A stretch of DNA of 64,000 nt from assembly GCA_021432605.1 (NCBI GenBank), contig MU271149.1:2356001-2420000 (forward strand), read 5' to 3'. Both the position numbers and the translations under genes were made by a program. This DNA comes from Coniochaeta sp. PMI_546. Taxonomy: Eukaryota > Ascomycota > Sordariomycetes > Coniochaetales > Coniochaetaceae. Positions 1 through 10,979 of the stretch are shown piece after piece. The notes beneath the pieces were generated by a model. The model made no database searches, was not told the origin of the DNA, and worked only from the letters and a program-made list of their open reading frames with translations. Each line of letters opens with the position of its first letter. The stretch's first letter is position 1.

Positions 1-133
1 CTCAATACCCTCTGACCCATTCTCTCATCGCGCACCCAACATTTCTCCAGCCTCACCTCGTAGAGCAGAACTCGTCGTTCACTCTCTCTCTTTTACCACC
101 TTGCTCCTTCGTTACCATCATCCCCCAAACTCG

Positions 134-690
134 ATGGATCGATCCGACACTGGCAGGAAACCCCCACTCGTAACGTCTCTCCAAGACCTGACAATCATCG
201 AAGCCTGGGACGAAGAGACAGACAAACCCAAATACGTCACTTTCTACCACGTCACATTCGACGAAGAGCTTTACTTTGGCCAGCTGTCCAAGAACAAGAG
301 GGACATAACTCTCGCCGAACACAACTCGGCCCTAGAGTACATTCCAGACGAGGAGATCTATCCAGAGGTTCCGAAAGATGTCACGTTGACGATTGCATCT
401 GATAGCTTAGATGGGGCCTCGGTGTTTATCAAGAGGCCCGGGCTAAGCTGCTACGAGACCATGAAAAATTCCCAATCCATTCCCAAGGCAATCCTGGAAG
501 AGACCTTAATCATGGAGCAGGTGTCCAAAACACACCACCCCAACATCATTGGATACTTTGGGTGCCGCGTGAGACGTGGCCGTATCACGGCACGGGTGGA
601 TGGTATGAGGAGCTGTTCTTCACATCCGAGAAGAAACATGACGAATATTCTCTTGGGAAACTACAAGAGTGGTTGCAAGCGCCAATGTGA
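134..690 (+). pseudogene. Fungal Ser/Thr protein kinase relic with internal deletion
   Basis: The ATG at 134 opens a frame that resembles the N-terminal half of a fungal protein-kinase family often expanded in Pezizomycotina. Visible pieces are AFIKRPGL-like text (VFIKRPGLSCYE), the helix text LEETLIMEQVSKTHHPNIIGY and then GCRVRRGRIT, which corresponds to the end of the kinase N-lobe. At about 585-595 the sequence jumps, in another frame, to text that looks like the C-terminal tail of the same family (GTGGWYEELFFTSEKKHDEY, then SLGKLQEWLQAP and a stop at 688-690). The HRD, DFG and APE regions that should lie between are absent, so roughly 100 or more codons are missing. The original frame stays open to 964 but reads as unrelated sequence. 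This is a dead or non-catalytic copy. Family assignment is from recognised motifs only. Confidence 0.6.
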
Positions 691-2359
691 CAGTCGAAGC
701 CATAACACGGTGCGAGCTATGCAGCTATTGGGCATAATTTTGCTGGATTTTAGGGCACATCGTAGTCGACAAAATCAATGCCATCCCCCTTATTCACCCT
801 TTGTAGTGTCCACGCAGCTCGCACCCTTTATATCGTGTGACACCAAGTTCATCGCTAGCTGTACCCTTCCTAACCAAAGGTTAGGCCACTGCTCGTCTGG
901 CTATGGAGATGATACCTGCTTCGTAGTCTTGGGGATACAAACCCCTATAACCACAGAATTCTAGGTGAGGCAATAACAGAGCAGTTCTCGACACTAGTAT
1001 GGATACGTCCTTGCTGAGGCACTAACATACTTGTGTTTCCCATGTGTTTCCCATCTCCATAACAATGTTTGGGGGGTAGACTTTCCCTTTCGTGGCTGAG
1101 AATCGCATGACTTTTGGTCACAAGTACAGCGGATGAGAGCGTGACAGGCAGAGAAATACGTCGATCTATTCAAACCGACAGATAGATGGCGGAAGGAACA
1201 TCATTCATGGTCCTGAACAGGCTCGTAGCCACACTGAACGCCATGGGCCAACTCACGAGGTAATTATCTGAGCGAATCGCGGCTAACCTGGCATGGGGTC
1301 CGGTGCAATTTATCTGGGCTAACGTTCTTGTTCTAAATCAATCGTATAACCGCAAATTGAATGCGAATGTCTATGTCGCTTAGCCCGAGGCTTGCCATCT
1401 ATGTACATAACTCATTGTTTGCTCGTCAACTCCCTTGCAAGTCAAACCATGCTGAACTATAGAGGGACGTGTAATTACCCAATGCTAACCATGTGTACCT
1501 CACCGTGACATGACATGATCATATGGATATGGTGCAACTTCGGCGTGGCATGAGGGACGCCCCTTACCAAGCCAGTCAGATGCCGGGTCTGGCCTCCCCG
1601 TCACAAACGCCTAACCTATGTTGCATCTCTAATGACAGCTGTCACGGCCTCTCGGTCTCCTCCCGACAATGCTTCAACAATGCGAGACTTCGTTCAAATG
1701 GTCCTGAACGTCTCTGGTCCACAGTCGTGGGAATAGTAAGGGGCGCGTATATTCCCTGCCAATCCGCCTCGTCATTGAACTCGGCAAATTGCGAGCACCC
1801 TGTATGGTTTGTAGCGCCCATTAGCTCGCTTGCTTCTCGGCAAACAAGCTGAAAAAGTTCTGAGTCGATGATCCGACTCCCTCGTTCCAGTCCTGCTCCT
1901 GTTACGTGAATTATCGTCGTTCCTGTCGAGCAGACCTCGTATGACCGTCTTTTCTCCAGCTTGACAGCAATTGGAATCTTGTCGTACAAGAAAAGTCCTC
2001 GAGCCCGGGACTGTAGGTGTTGGGAGGGTATACGTTCCTCAAGGTGAGGTGGTGGGTGAGTGAGACACGGCTAGGCTGCACTGCCTCAACCACTCAATTG
2101 TGCCTTGACACCATAAACCGTTTCCCGTATTTTTTAGGGAACGAGGGAGAGTAGTTGAAGTTCGACGTAATTCAAGCTCCGATCACTAGTATGTTCCAGG
2201 GAGGATGGTGAGCGGAGATGCTGTGTTTGCGTTGATGGCAATGTACTTGTGGTGTCTGTTTCTTAACCAAGGAACAACCCGGCGCTCATCTTCAGTGAGG
2301 TGGGATGGGGAAATGCGGCCGGGCGCCGCATCTTCAGCCCCTCAGCAAAATCAGAGACC
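691..2359. other. Intergenic, no gene recognised
   Basis: Open frames on both strands near 1.5-2.1 kb show no recognisable domain and carry no good splice structure. It holds the 3' flank of the kinase relic and the 3' flank of the patatin lipase gene. Confidence 0.5.
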
Positions 2360-4802
2360 TCACTCGTCAGTTTGAGCGTCGGGAGACGACGAGGAGTCCA
2401 GCGCTGATTCCGGTGTCTCGTCTGCCAGAGACATCAAGGCTGGGTGCGCTGCTAGGAAGGCACCGGCTTTGCTGCCACCACCCCACAAACTCCCCTTCTG
2501 ACTCTGGTTGCTCCTCCCTCCTTCTTCGGCGGGAGTGGCATTGACGGATGATGGCGGCGTCACCGGCTTCGAAAAGTCAAATTCTGGTGCCACACCACGT
2601 CCGGAGAGGATAGGGCCTGTGAAGGGACCAAGATGTCGTGCCGACAGGTGGAACTGTGAGTTCGAGCTGCGCTTGAGCTTCGATTTGCTGTTGCTGTGGT
2701 GATTCATGATACCACCGCCACCAAGATGCAGGCCCCTCGCCCCGCGGCGAACACTCAGTACGCGCCTTTCCTCGTTCTCACTATCGTCCTCTGATGCTAG
2801 GGGGAATTCATTGTGGACCATCTTGTGCCGCGCCATCAGCTGGATGCTGCTTCCGGAACCCCGGCGTCTCCTCCGGTATGGCTCCTCATCCGCATCGCAA
2901 TCCTCGTCAGCCGGAACATACGGTCCGCTCACGGTCTTGCGAGACGGCGGTGCGATAGACCCTGCCGTTACAGCAGTGGACGTGTCACCAGCAGTCACAA
3001 GCCTCCTCAGGTCGACCTGGCTCTTGGAGAAGACGACCCGGGTCCGCAACGCGTGCACTGCTCTATCTAAGGCCAGTTCGATGGCGCACCGATCACGGAT
3101 ACGGCTCAGCTTTGGCCAGGTAGCCTTTTCGCCAACCAAGCAATTGCGTAGCATGAACTCCGGCGTGGGATTCTTCAAAATGCGCGGTAGGTCGTGCGGA
3201 CTGATCTCAGGAAGAATAGTTATGTCGCCTGAGTATCTTTGGCTGAGAACGCTGCGAAGCTTGGTGCAGAGATTCGGCAAGATGCCAAGTTCGGTCAGGA
3301 AGTGGAGACGGTGTAGTGCTTCGTCTTTCGCAAGAGTTGTGAGTGTCTGAATCCAGTCGGTCGAGTCTCCTATGGACTGAGATTGCTGCGCGTCTGTGGA
3401 TTTCTTGTTTGGGTCGAGGAAGTCGTCCTTGGCGAGAAACGGAACGACATGAGGATTGACTTGAGAGACAATGAAGTGATTGACGTTGAACATCTCTGCT
3501 AGTCGAGTCATAGGGAGGTCGTTGTCGACCGACCCGTCAATCCATCTTTCCGGCGTCGGATTCCACGGCATATGTGCACCTGTCGCTGGGTCCTTGACTA
3601 GCAACGATGCTGCATTGAAGACGAGCGGTACTGAGCAGGAAGCAGCCACTGCAGACCATATCATGACGTTAGGAGCCGTCACGTAGTTGAGAAGGCGCGG
3701 CAACTCGTAGATAGATGGTGATGAAACGCAGATATTGCATATCCTTCTCGTACGGTTGTAGGCTTCCTGGAAGGTGATATCACCGAGCATACCTCGCATC
3801 ACCCTAATGAGACGCTTGATGTCGGACCAGCTTCCCTCAGTTAGCAACCGGCGGATGTGGTCCCCCACGCTGTCTGGGTTGACCTCGTCGTCAAAGACGG
3901 CCAAGTCGCCGTGAGGGAACCTTTCAAGCACAGTCGGGATTTCGTCATCGGTCCGGCAGCACATGACGGAGCACACAATGGAACCAGCCGATGCACCAGA
4001 GATGATCCGTGGAAGCATGTTTGCCTCAAACATGGCTTTCAAGACGCCAATGTGAGCCATTCCGAACGTCGCACCACCGCTGAGGAGCAAAGCGCTTCTC
4101 CCAAAACTTTGACGCGCATACAACACGCCCTCTAGCAGGCTTTTGTTGCCTATACCTAGCGGAAGTGCATATGCGCTCTTCTCGACCAAAGCCTCAATGG
4201 TGCTGACCGCCGAGTCGACATATCTTTCGATCAGACGCTTCGTACCAACGTAGGAGTGTCTGTAGAGATCGATGCTCCCCATATTGCCTAGGTCACGCGA
4301 TAACGAAGTGCGCACGAGATGTAGCATTGCTCGGATGTCGCAGTTCGTTCGCGCCTCGTCTAGCTCGCGCATGCGCATCTCGATAATGTCCGGATTGTAG
4401 TCGCCGGTCGCGGAGTCGGCCTTCCATTCATCATTGCCCTCGATGTGGTCTAGTTCTCGGGCGGCGCTGTCCCACTCGTGCATGGTGCGAGCCTGCTCAG
4501 CTAATGTTAGCTCTCCGGGTGATGGAGTGGTCGACTACCACAGGCAGTACACTGACATTTTGGATGCGCGCTCTCAAGATAGCTTTGCGCTCCTCGGTAC
4601 GACGACGATCCTCGCGCTCAGACTCGGTGAGGCCATCTCGTAACGAGAGGACGAGGTTGTTGGTGCCACGGATGATCCTTGACAGAGGGTGGCCAGCGGA
4701 TTGACTCTGTTTTGAGGACAGGGAGCATAGCAGGCTTTGGTCGACTTGCTTCTTCCCATCACTAGACCGCGTGTCAAGCCTATGGAGTACGAGGTCGGCC
4801 AT
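2360..4802 (-). CDS. Patatin-like triacylglycerol lipase (Tgl3/4/5 type)
   Basis: Two exons, 4802-4557 and 4492-2360, joined over a 64-nt intron (donor GTCAGT, branch GCTAAC, acceptor GAGCAG) give about 792 aa. The patatin domain shows the glycine-rich oxyanion text SGGATFGMAHIG, the nucleophile elbow GASAG (Ser near residue 250) and the catalytic-dyad Asp in WIDGSVDND (near residue 401). Before it lies the family's N-terminal region (MHEWDSAARELD, then GTKRLIERYV). The last 250 residues are Ser/Pro/Arg-rich and probably disordered. Yeast Tgl3/4/5 hydrolyse storage triacylglycerol on lipid droplets, and the same role is inferred here. The start at 4802 sits in a good context (GCCATGG), but an upstream exon is possible because most relatives have a hydrophobic N-terminal stretch that I do not see. 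Confidence 0.9.
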
Positions 4803-5981
4803 GGCTGATCGGAGCTTGCGACCGGAGCCAGAGACGGTGAGAATGTAGCAAGTACTGGGGCATCAGGAGTGTGGTCAAAGTTGCTAAACGCGTCGACGAC
4901 GACAGGAGGGGGTAAGGACTGAAAACAAGGTAGACACCGAAAGTGATCTCGTTCTTGGGGAGCCGGTTATTCACCGCTTTCTGTGCTAAACACCGCCATG
5001 TGTTTGATATGTCTGATAGTGACCACTGGCAGTCTAAAATGTGAGGGCTTTGGTTGCAATTGGATCGCCTTATGCGGAAGAGATTTCAGACTTGAAGATG
5101 TGGCACAGTCGAGTGGTGAGAAGGTTGCACGACAGGAGGGACTGGACGGGCTGAGGGCTGTGTCACAAGCAGGCAGGCACGACAGGATAATGTGATGCTG
5201 TCATCAGGTCATTTTGAGTTACCGCCCCTTCCATCGCTACACTAAGACCTGTTCGCCGACAAGGGGAAACTACTCCGAACAACGGGGAGGTTAACGGGAT
5301 TTGATTGGACAACTACCGATCCCCAGCGGGCCGGAGTGTGGGGTGCAGGAACCTGCTGGACACAGTGGACAGTCCTCCGTGACCTCCTTCGCGGGATGAC
5401 CAGCTGATCGACCATTAACAACGATCCTGATTTTTGACGAGTCATTTTCAGTGTCGTGTTTTTTCTTTTCCCCCCAAGATACCCATATGCGAGCTCCAAA
5501 TCTTGTCTCCTTGGTGTGTACCAGTATAGGCTACTTGATGCGTATAATGACCGTTTAAGCATCGGTGGGCTGAAACTACCTACAGCATACATACCTGGGT
5601 ATAATTGAAGAGCTCACAAACAACGGAATGCTGATGTTCGCATGCACACACGTTCACGGGTGTACGCGTACACAGTAAGGTACGTACACTACTCCAGTGG
5701 GGTACCGTAAATGTCAATGAATGACGGTCGACGTCAGTTCTCACGTGGATCTGGAATGTAGCAACATCTGGAAGAGTCGAGTCGGAGTCGTGGGGACCCG
5801 CGAACCTTACAGACCCCCGGTACCCCAGCTTCCCCACGTGAATCTTACCCCACCATCATTACGTGAGGTGTTCCATTGTTTTGCAAACCTGCCGCCCTCA
5901 AGGTCCTTCAGTATCAACAAGCTCCAAACGACAACGACGAGCTATTCTCACCCTCTTGACGTGTTTCCAAACACGGTCACA
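4803..5981. other. Divergent promoter region with two CACGTG boxes
   Basis: This 1.2 kb gap separates the lipase (minus) from the alpha/beta hydrolase (plus). CACGTG palindromes lie at 5742-5747 and 5835-5840, about 240 and 147 bp before the hydrolase ATG; such E-boxes are bound by bHLH factors in fungi, but use here is unproven. No coding sequence recognised. Confidence 0.4.
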
Positions 5982-7391
5982 ATGCTTGACGGTGAAGATG
6001 AGCTCCTTCACGGCAGACCCCTCCCGGAACCGACCTTGACTTTCACTCTGCCCAGTCTCCACGACGGTACTACACTCGACTGCCGCGTCTATCACCCTTT
6101 CTCGCTCAGCATATCACCACGAGCTCCACCATGGCAGAGGCACGCGGCCATCGTCGCGCATCCGTATGCACCCCTTGGAGGCAGCTGGGATGATCATACT
6201 GTCGGTGTCGTCGCGTCGACGTTATTGCGCCTTGGCTACCTAGTCTGCACATTCAACTTCAGGTACCTCAATCGTGATTCCTATCGCCTGAATCGCACGA
6301 CGGGGAAAGAGAGCTGACGTTGGAAAAGAGGCGCATCCGGATCGGCGGGACGCACTTCGTGGACAGCAAAGGCTGAACGTGCCGATTATATGTCGGTAGC
6401 CGGCTTCGTCGCCCACTACGTGCACTTCCTAGATCCCTTTCGACAAGCACGACCGACCGAGGCTCAACCTTCACAAACCCCGGAGAACAAACGGAGTCCC
6501 GTCTTCCTGTTCGCGGGTTACTCCTATGGCGCCATGATCACAACTCAGTTGCCTAGCCTCGAAACCATCCTCGCAATCTTCAAGGCCCCGATTAGCGGAT
6601 CGCCCGCTGCAGAGATACGACTGCGGGCAGAATATATGGCGGACACGGAAAACGCAGTACTCGCAAGCGCGAGAACCGCAGCACTTGATAGGCAAAACAA
6701 CAAGTCACCGAAGAAGGCGATGGCTATGCGTATCGGAGGCGACGAGCAGAACAGAAAGAGTCACGATCTTCCGCGTCGGTCCTTTTCTCTTGAGGCCGAG
6801 GAGAAGTTCAGGGACCTCATCACCAAGGCTAGGAAAGGACACAGGGCTGTGTCAGCCGTCTCAGTATTACAAAAAAAGCCTTCGTCAACCGTCATCCGCC
6901 CTCTATCGGACGAACAAGCCAAGAAAGAGGCGGAGACACACATACAAGTCGTTTCGGGCATGACCAGCTTCCAGCCTGCATATTTGCTGATATCTCCGCT
7001 CCAAGGAATCGTCACCCACCTTGCCACCATGTCATTTACAAACCTTTTCGGGAAGAAGGCGGCAAAAGCACCACACGACAGGGCGTCGAAGACTGATCGG
7101 GATGGCAGCCGGACTCCCGCGGAGACTAATGCACCAGCTTTGGCGTCGGAAGCTGAGCACAAGCTCGTCAGTAACCCTACGTTGGCTGTCTACGGAGACC
7201 AGGATGTCTTTGTAGCGGCTAAGAAACTGCGAGAGTGGGCGCAACGGCTTGAGACCACGCCCAAGTCACGCTTTCGCGCTCACGAGATCTCCACGGCAGG
7301 GCACTTTTGGACCGAGGAAGGGGTCTTATATATCATGAGAGACGCCGTGAGAACGTTTGCTGAGGGACTTCTGATACCCGAGCTTATGTGA
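5982..7391 (+). CDS. Alpha/beta hydrolase, fungal conserved family
   Basis: Exons 5982-6262 and 6329-7391 are joined over a 66-nt intron (donor GTACCT, branch GCTGAC, acceptor AAAAG). They encode 447 aa and restore the conserved stretch FNFRGASGSAGRTSW across the junction. Core motifs are HAAIVAHPYAPLGGS after strand 3, the nucleophile elbow GYSYG (Ser about 159), an acid in VYGDQDVF and the His in STAGHFW near the C terminus. A roughly 150-residue charged insertion (lysine/serine rich) sits between the elbow and the acid, as in relatives. No signal peptide is visible, so a cytosolic hydrolase is inferred; the substrate is unknown. The ATG at 5982 was chosen because homology begins just after it. 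It converges on the FAD monooxygenase that follows. Confidence 0.85.
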
Positions 7392-7545
7392 CCTGGACCA
7401 TAGCCGCGAGAGAAGCGAAGCCAACATTGTTGTGAGGCAGTGGTACATTTTTTGCCTGCAATGATGTTTCCTGCCTTTCTATCTGCGTGATGAAAGCATG
7501 ACTCGAGGGTCATGATTGAGCGCGCCCGGGATCTCGCGAATCGCC

Positions 7546-8861
7546 CTACCTAGACGCGAACGGATGGCTTCCAAACTGACTCCTGTTTCCCAGCTCCACG
7601 CCTCGCCTCTGAAGTCTCTTTGCGAAGTTCATGACCTCCTCCTCGTACTTCTCTCGCTCGATCTCGCCTTCGAAGACTTGAGGAAGGCGCAGGGCATGAA
7701 AAGCCGCCTGGCTCGTCGAAGCAGCAGTGTGCGGACGGAAGCCAGCCACGCAGTCACCGACTAGAACAGCCTTGTCGTCGAGCAGCCAGACTCTACCATC
7801 TGAAGGCGGCTCGAGGTCGGTCACGGCTTGCACAAAGGGTGATTCCGTTTTCAGCACCAACTCGGCGAACTGCGGAGGAAGTAGCTCGCGAGCGCGCTGC
7901 TTCTGGGTCTCCCATACGTCGTTGGCCATGTTGTTCCCGGGGGGCAGACTCCATCTATGGCGCGCGCCGTGCTTGTCTGTCATGATGGCACGGAATTCCT
8001 CCGAACTGTCGTCGACGTTCCAATACCACACCCAATTCACCTTTCGCTTGCCCTTCTCCGTCGTCCCACTCGGACCAGGTATGACATACGCGAGGATCTG
8101 GATTCCTTTTGCATGGAAGAAGGGAAACTTCTCGACGAACACCGCTGCGGCATCTGGTGTGATCTCGGCTTCGGGCACGGTTCCGCGAAATGCAACGTAT
8201 CCCGCATACGTCCGACGTGGTGATGAAGGAGAGAGCAGCTGTCGCATCTCGGATGAAGCTCCGTCAGCGATCACGACGAAGTCGGCGAGTTCGTCTTTGA
8301 CATCACCCTGGTTCTCTCCGTTGATGGTGCTGCGGAATGAGACTTTTGCTTTGGAACCGGCCGACTCCAGGCCGACTACTTGTCGGCCGTATTGGTAAGT
8401 GCCTCGGCCTCCGTCTTGCCGAGCTCCGGAGAAGTGGTTGGGCTTAATATATTCGCTCTTCAGGCCGTCAAAGTTAGCTCGACAGATGTGGTATATCAAA
8501 TCCCAGCTGGTCATGTGCTGTAGGCTCGACTCTCGACTGATGACATTGCCCTCCTTGTCTAAATACAGCCGCGTGTGGCTGGGCACCGCGCTAGGAGTGT
8601 TTGTCTCATCATAGACGTTCAAGAAGTCCTGGGTGTCTCCGCCGGCGACGATGCCGGCGCCCTGATCATGTAATAACGGCGTTGGCGACCGTTCGAATAT
8701 CCTCACGTTATGGCCGAGTCGACGGAGTGATATTGACGTCATCAAACCCGCGAGAGATCCGCCTATCTAGGTAGAACCCGACGATGTCAGCGTTTGGCCT
8801 CATGATGTTCTAGAATTGTACCTACTGTGATGATGTCCAAGGGACGAGAAGCTGGAGCCAT
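7546..8861 (-). CDS. FAD-dependent monooxygenase (salicylate/dihydroxypyridine hydroxylase type)
   Basis: Exon 1 (8861-8822) encodes only 13 codons and is joined over a 59-nt intron to exon 2 (8762-7546); the product is 418 aa. The junction rebuilds the dinucleotide-binding motif VGGSLAGLMTSISLRRLGH followed by an ERS acidic turn, typical of class A flavoprotein hydroxylases. The middle carries DFVVIADGASSEMRQLL (the DG motif) and RGTVPE; the second FAD motif is LVGDCVAGFRPHTAASTSQA near residue 355, where most relatives have GD...P. The C-terminal part resembles 2,6-dihydroxypyridine 3-monooxygenase-like proteins. It likely hydroxylates an aromatic or heteroaromatic substrate with NAD(P)H and O2. 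A 222-bp divergent promoter is shared with the small membrane protein at 9084. Confidence 0.88.
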
Positions 8862-9083
8862 ATTCGGTCGATTGTTGACGGATCTGATTTGTCGGAGGTT
8901 GTGTGTAACGAGGGGTTGTGGTGAGAGATTGCCCACCACTCGTAGTAGTCGCATTCTGTACGACACCAAATCTCACGTCATGACAGCCGCCCAATAGTCA
9001 GCAGGCAAGCAGTGCCTGAATTCTAAACTCTGCCATCAATCTAGCCCGCTATCGTGTTGACCCTATTGCGAAACGGTATCACA

Positions 9084-9416
9084 ATGGGGGTCCCATATTC
9101 CAAGCAGATTGAGCTTGCATTCGATCAAGTCGGACCCTTTCTGCAGACTGCAAAGTACACATTCTTCCTCTTGTGCGCCTTCCAAGTTTTGGCCACGCTT
9201 TTCCTCGGCTTCATCCTTAGTCTCATTTTAATCGCCCTCCTTGCGCTCCTAATCACCGTCAACCCGGATCTCGACACAGAGCGGCGCGCGATCGTGACGC
9301 CTATGATGAAAGGGATGACAATGTGGCTGGGACCCCTCTCAGGCACTTCGGATCCGGGAGTCACGGCCGAGCCAGCTAGTCGTCGGAGGTGGGAGAAGTC
9401 AGACAAGAGCAAGTGA
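9084..9416 (+). CDS. Small conserved fungal membrane protein
   Basis: Single-exon gene of 110 aa starting at the ATG in GGTATCACAATGGGG. It opens with MGVPYSKQIELAFDQV, a beginning I recognise from uncharacterised small fungal proteins. One or two membrane spans follow (FFLLCAFQVLATLFLGFILS and LILIALLALLITV), then NPDLDTERRAIVTP, a short amphipathic stretch and a basic Ser-rich tail. Function unknown. It is divergently placed to the FAD monooxygenase, and that arrangement is the only hint of context. Confidence 0.65.
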   Translation: MGVPYSKQIELAFDQVGPFLQTAKYTFFLLCAFQVLATLFLGFILSLILIALLALLITVNPDLDTERRAIVTPMMKGMTMWLGPLSGTSDPGVTAEPASRRRWEKSDKSK

Positions 9417-10085
9417 GAAGGCCCTCGTGGATTTAAGGTGACATGTTTAGGTACGGCCCGCTAGGAGATCCTGCAGGATCCAACAGAGCATTGCTGTAGC
9501 AGTCCAGAGCCGATCGCTAATCCTACACGTCTCCAATCCAGGCGAATACTGGATGCTAGCCAGAGCAAAGAGACGCTTCTGTCCACACAGTCCACATCTA
9601 CAAGAAGAGTTGAAAGCACAGGTGAAGCTCTTGTGCCAATATTGACAAGTGACGTGCAAATATCAACGTCGGCACCTGCGGATGACCTTGAAATCGATGC
9701 GGGACCTTTTGACCGCATCTACAAGTGTACGAACAGCTCACCACAAATAATGGCCACGGACTTACACGAGGAACCTGACGTAGCCTGCGCGACATGTACG
9801 AAGTGAAGTGAGGTCAACTTTAAAGTCGATGTGGTATAGCTAGGCGCCAAGGCAGCCAAACAGGTGCTTTCCACAGACGACATCGCAATGACGTCGAGCC
9901 AAGGGTGAGGCGACGGTATTATGCTTCTGGTCCCATCCGTTATGTCCACAGAAGGAATGGGGGGAACAGTATAAGAACATACTAAAATCCCAGATGTTGC
10001 CTAATATCCCGTACGATCTCCCATCATACAGCCCCATCTTAGTGTATTGCCATACCAAACATAGCAAACTTACCCACCACAAACC
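9417..10085. other. Intergenic, nothing recognised
   Basis: No domain-bearing frame is visible on either strand. It contains the 3' end of the small membrane protein gene and the promoter of the 82-aa gene. Confidence 0.45.
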
Positions 10086-10334
10086 ATGGCCTCGAAACAC
10101 AACGCTTTCGACAACCAGACCGGCAACCCACCGTCCGGACTCGTCCACGACGACAAAGAACTTAAGGGCCAGAAGCGAGACCAGCCCGTCTCCGCCCACG
10201 ACCGCCTGGGCACCGGCGGCAGCAAGACGGCCGAGCTGGGCAAGATCACAGGCAACTCCATCCCGTCGGACAAGACTTTCCTGGGTACCGGCAAGGGCAG
10301 TGGGAGCCCCGGGGACGTGGCGAACAGGACTTAG
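10086..10334 (+). CDS. Small hydrophilic protein, unknown function
   Basis: An uninterrupted 82-aa frame with an ATG in good context (AAACCATGGCC). The product is rich in Gly, Lys, Asp and Thr, has no Cys or hydrophobic core, and contains short Gly/Lys-rich stretches such as LGTGGSKTAELGK and FLGTGKGSGS. This composition is that of small disordered, LEA-like stress proteins in fungi, which is only an analogy. No neighbour gives a function. Codon use is GC-rich at third positions through the frame (for example ACC GGC GGC AGC AAG), which supports real coding. Confidence 0.55.
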   Translation: MASKHNAFDNQTGNPPSGLVHDDKELKGQKRDQPVSAHDRLGTGGSKTAELGKITGNSIPSDKTFLGTGKGSGSPGDVANRT

Positions 10335-10979
10335 GAGAGGAAGCAAAGGTCCGGATTGCGTTATGTGTGAATGACGGAGACATGTGCATATGCTGATGAT
10401 ATGCATAGGACATGATGAGCCAAACGATACCAACTACTAAATCATGACGACTTAGTGACGCGCATGCTGGGTGGAAGACGGGCGACATCCCAAGGAGCTG
10501 GTTTGGTGGGTTGTGAAGATTGGATACACATTGGCAGGCTATCGGCGCGTTGCACCGACGGAAAGGAGAACAGAATGGATAAAGCTCCATATACTGGGAC
10601 TTGCGATGCATATGCATATATTAATAGACAACAGACGTTCAGTAATCATTGTTGTTTTCTTGGCATATCAGTAAGCAGGAAGCATTCTGAGGACAGAATG
10701 GTAGCATTGGGGGGCTACCTGTGTCAGCACTTAATCCATACGTCCCTCTGCCCGCTGACTTCGACTCTGTCCCAACCTCAACCCGACACCATCCTGACCA
10801 CACTGGCTTGAAGAAACGACAAGTATCGCCCCAGATCATGGCCGGCTTTCCTTGCATAAAGGACAGATACAAGCGCAGCAAACAGGCACAGCCACGCGGC
10901 GACGTTTGCGACTGTACTACGCCTCTGCTTGTCATTGGATCCCTACATGTCTGTCAGCACTGCAACGGCATCATGTCCC
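10335..10979. other. Intergenic, nothing recognised
   Basis: Convergent 3' flanks of the 82-aa gene and the Baeyer-Villiger monooxygenase. No supported gene. Confidence 0.45.

Noticed and set aside
1034-1054. Short direct repeat TGTTTCCCA
   Set aside because: Two 9-10 bp copies only; not a meaningful element.
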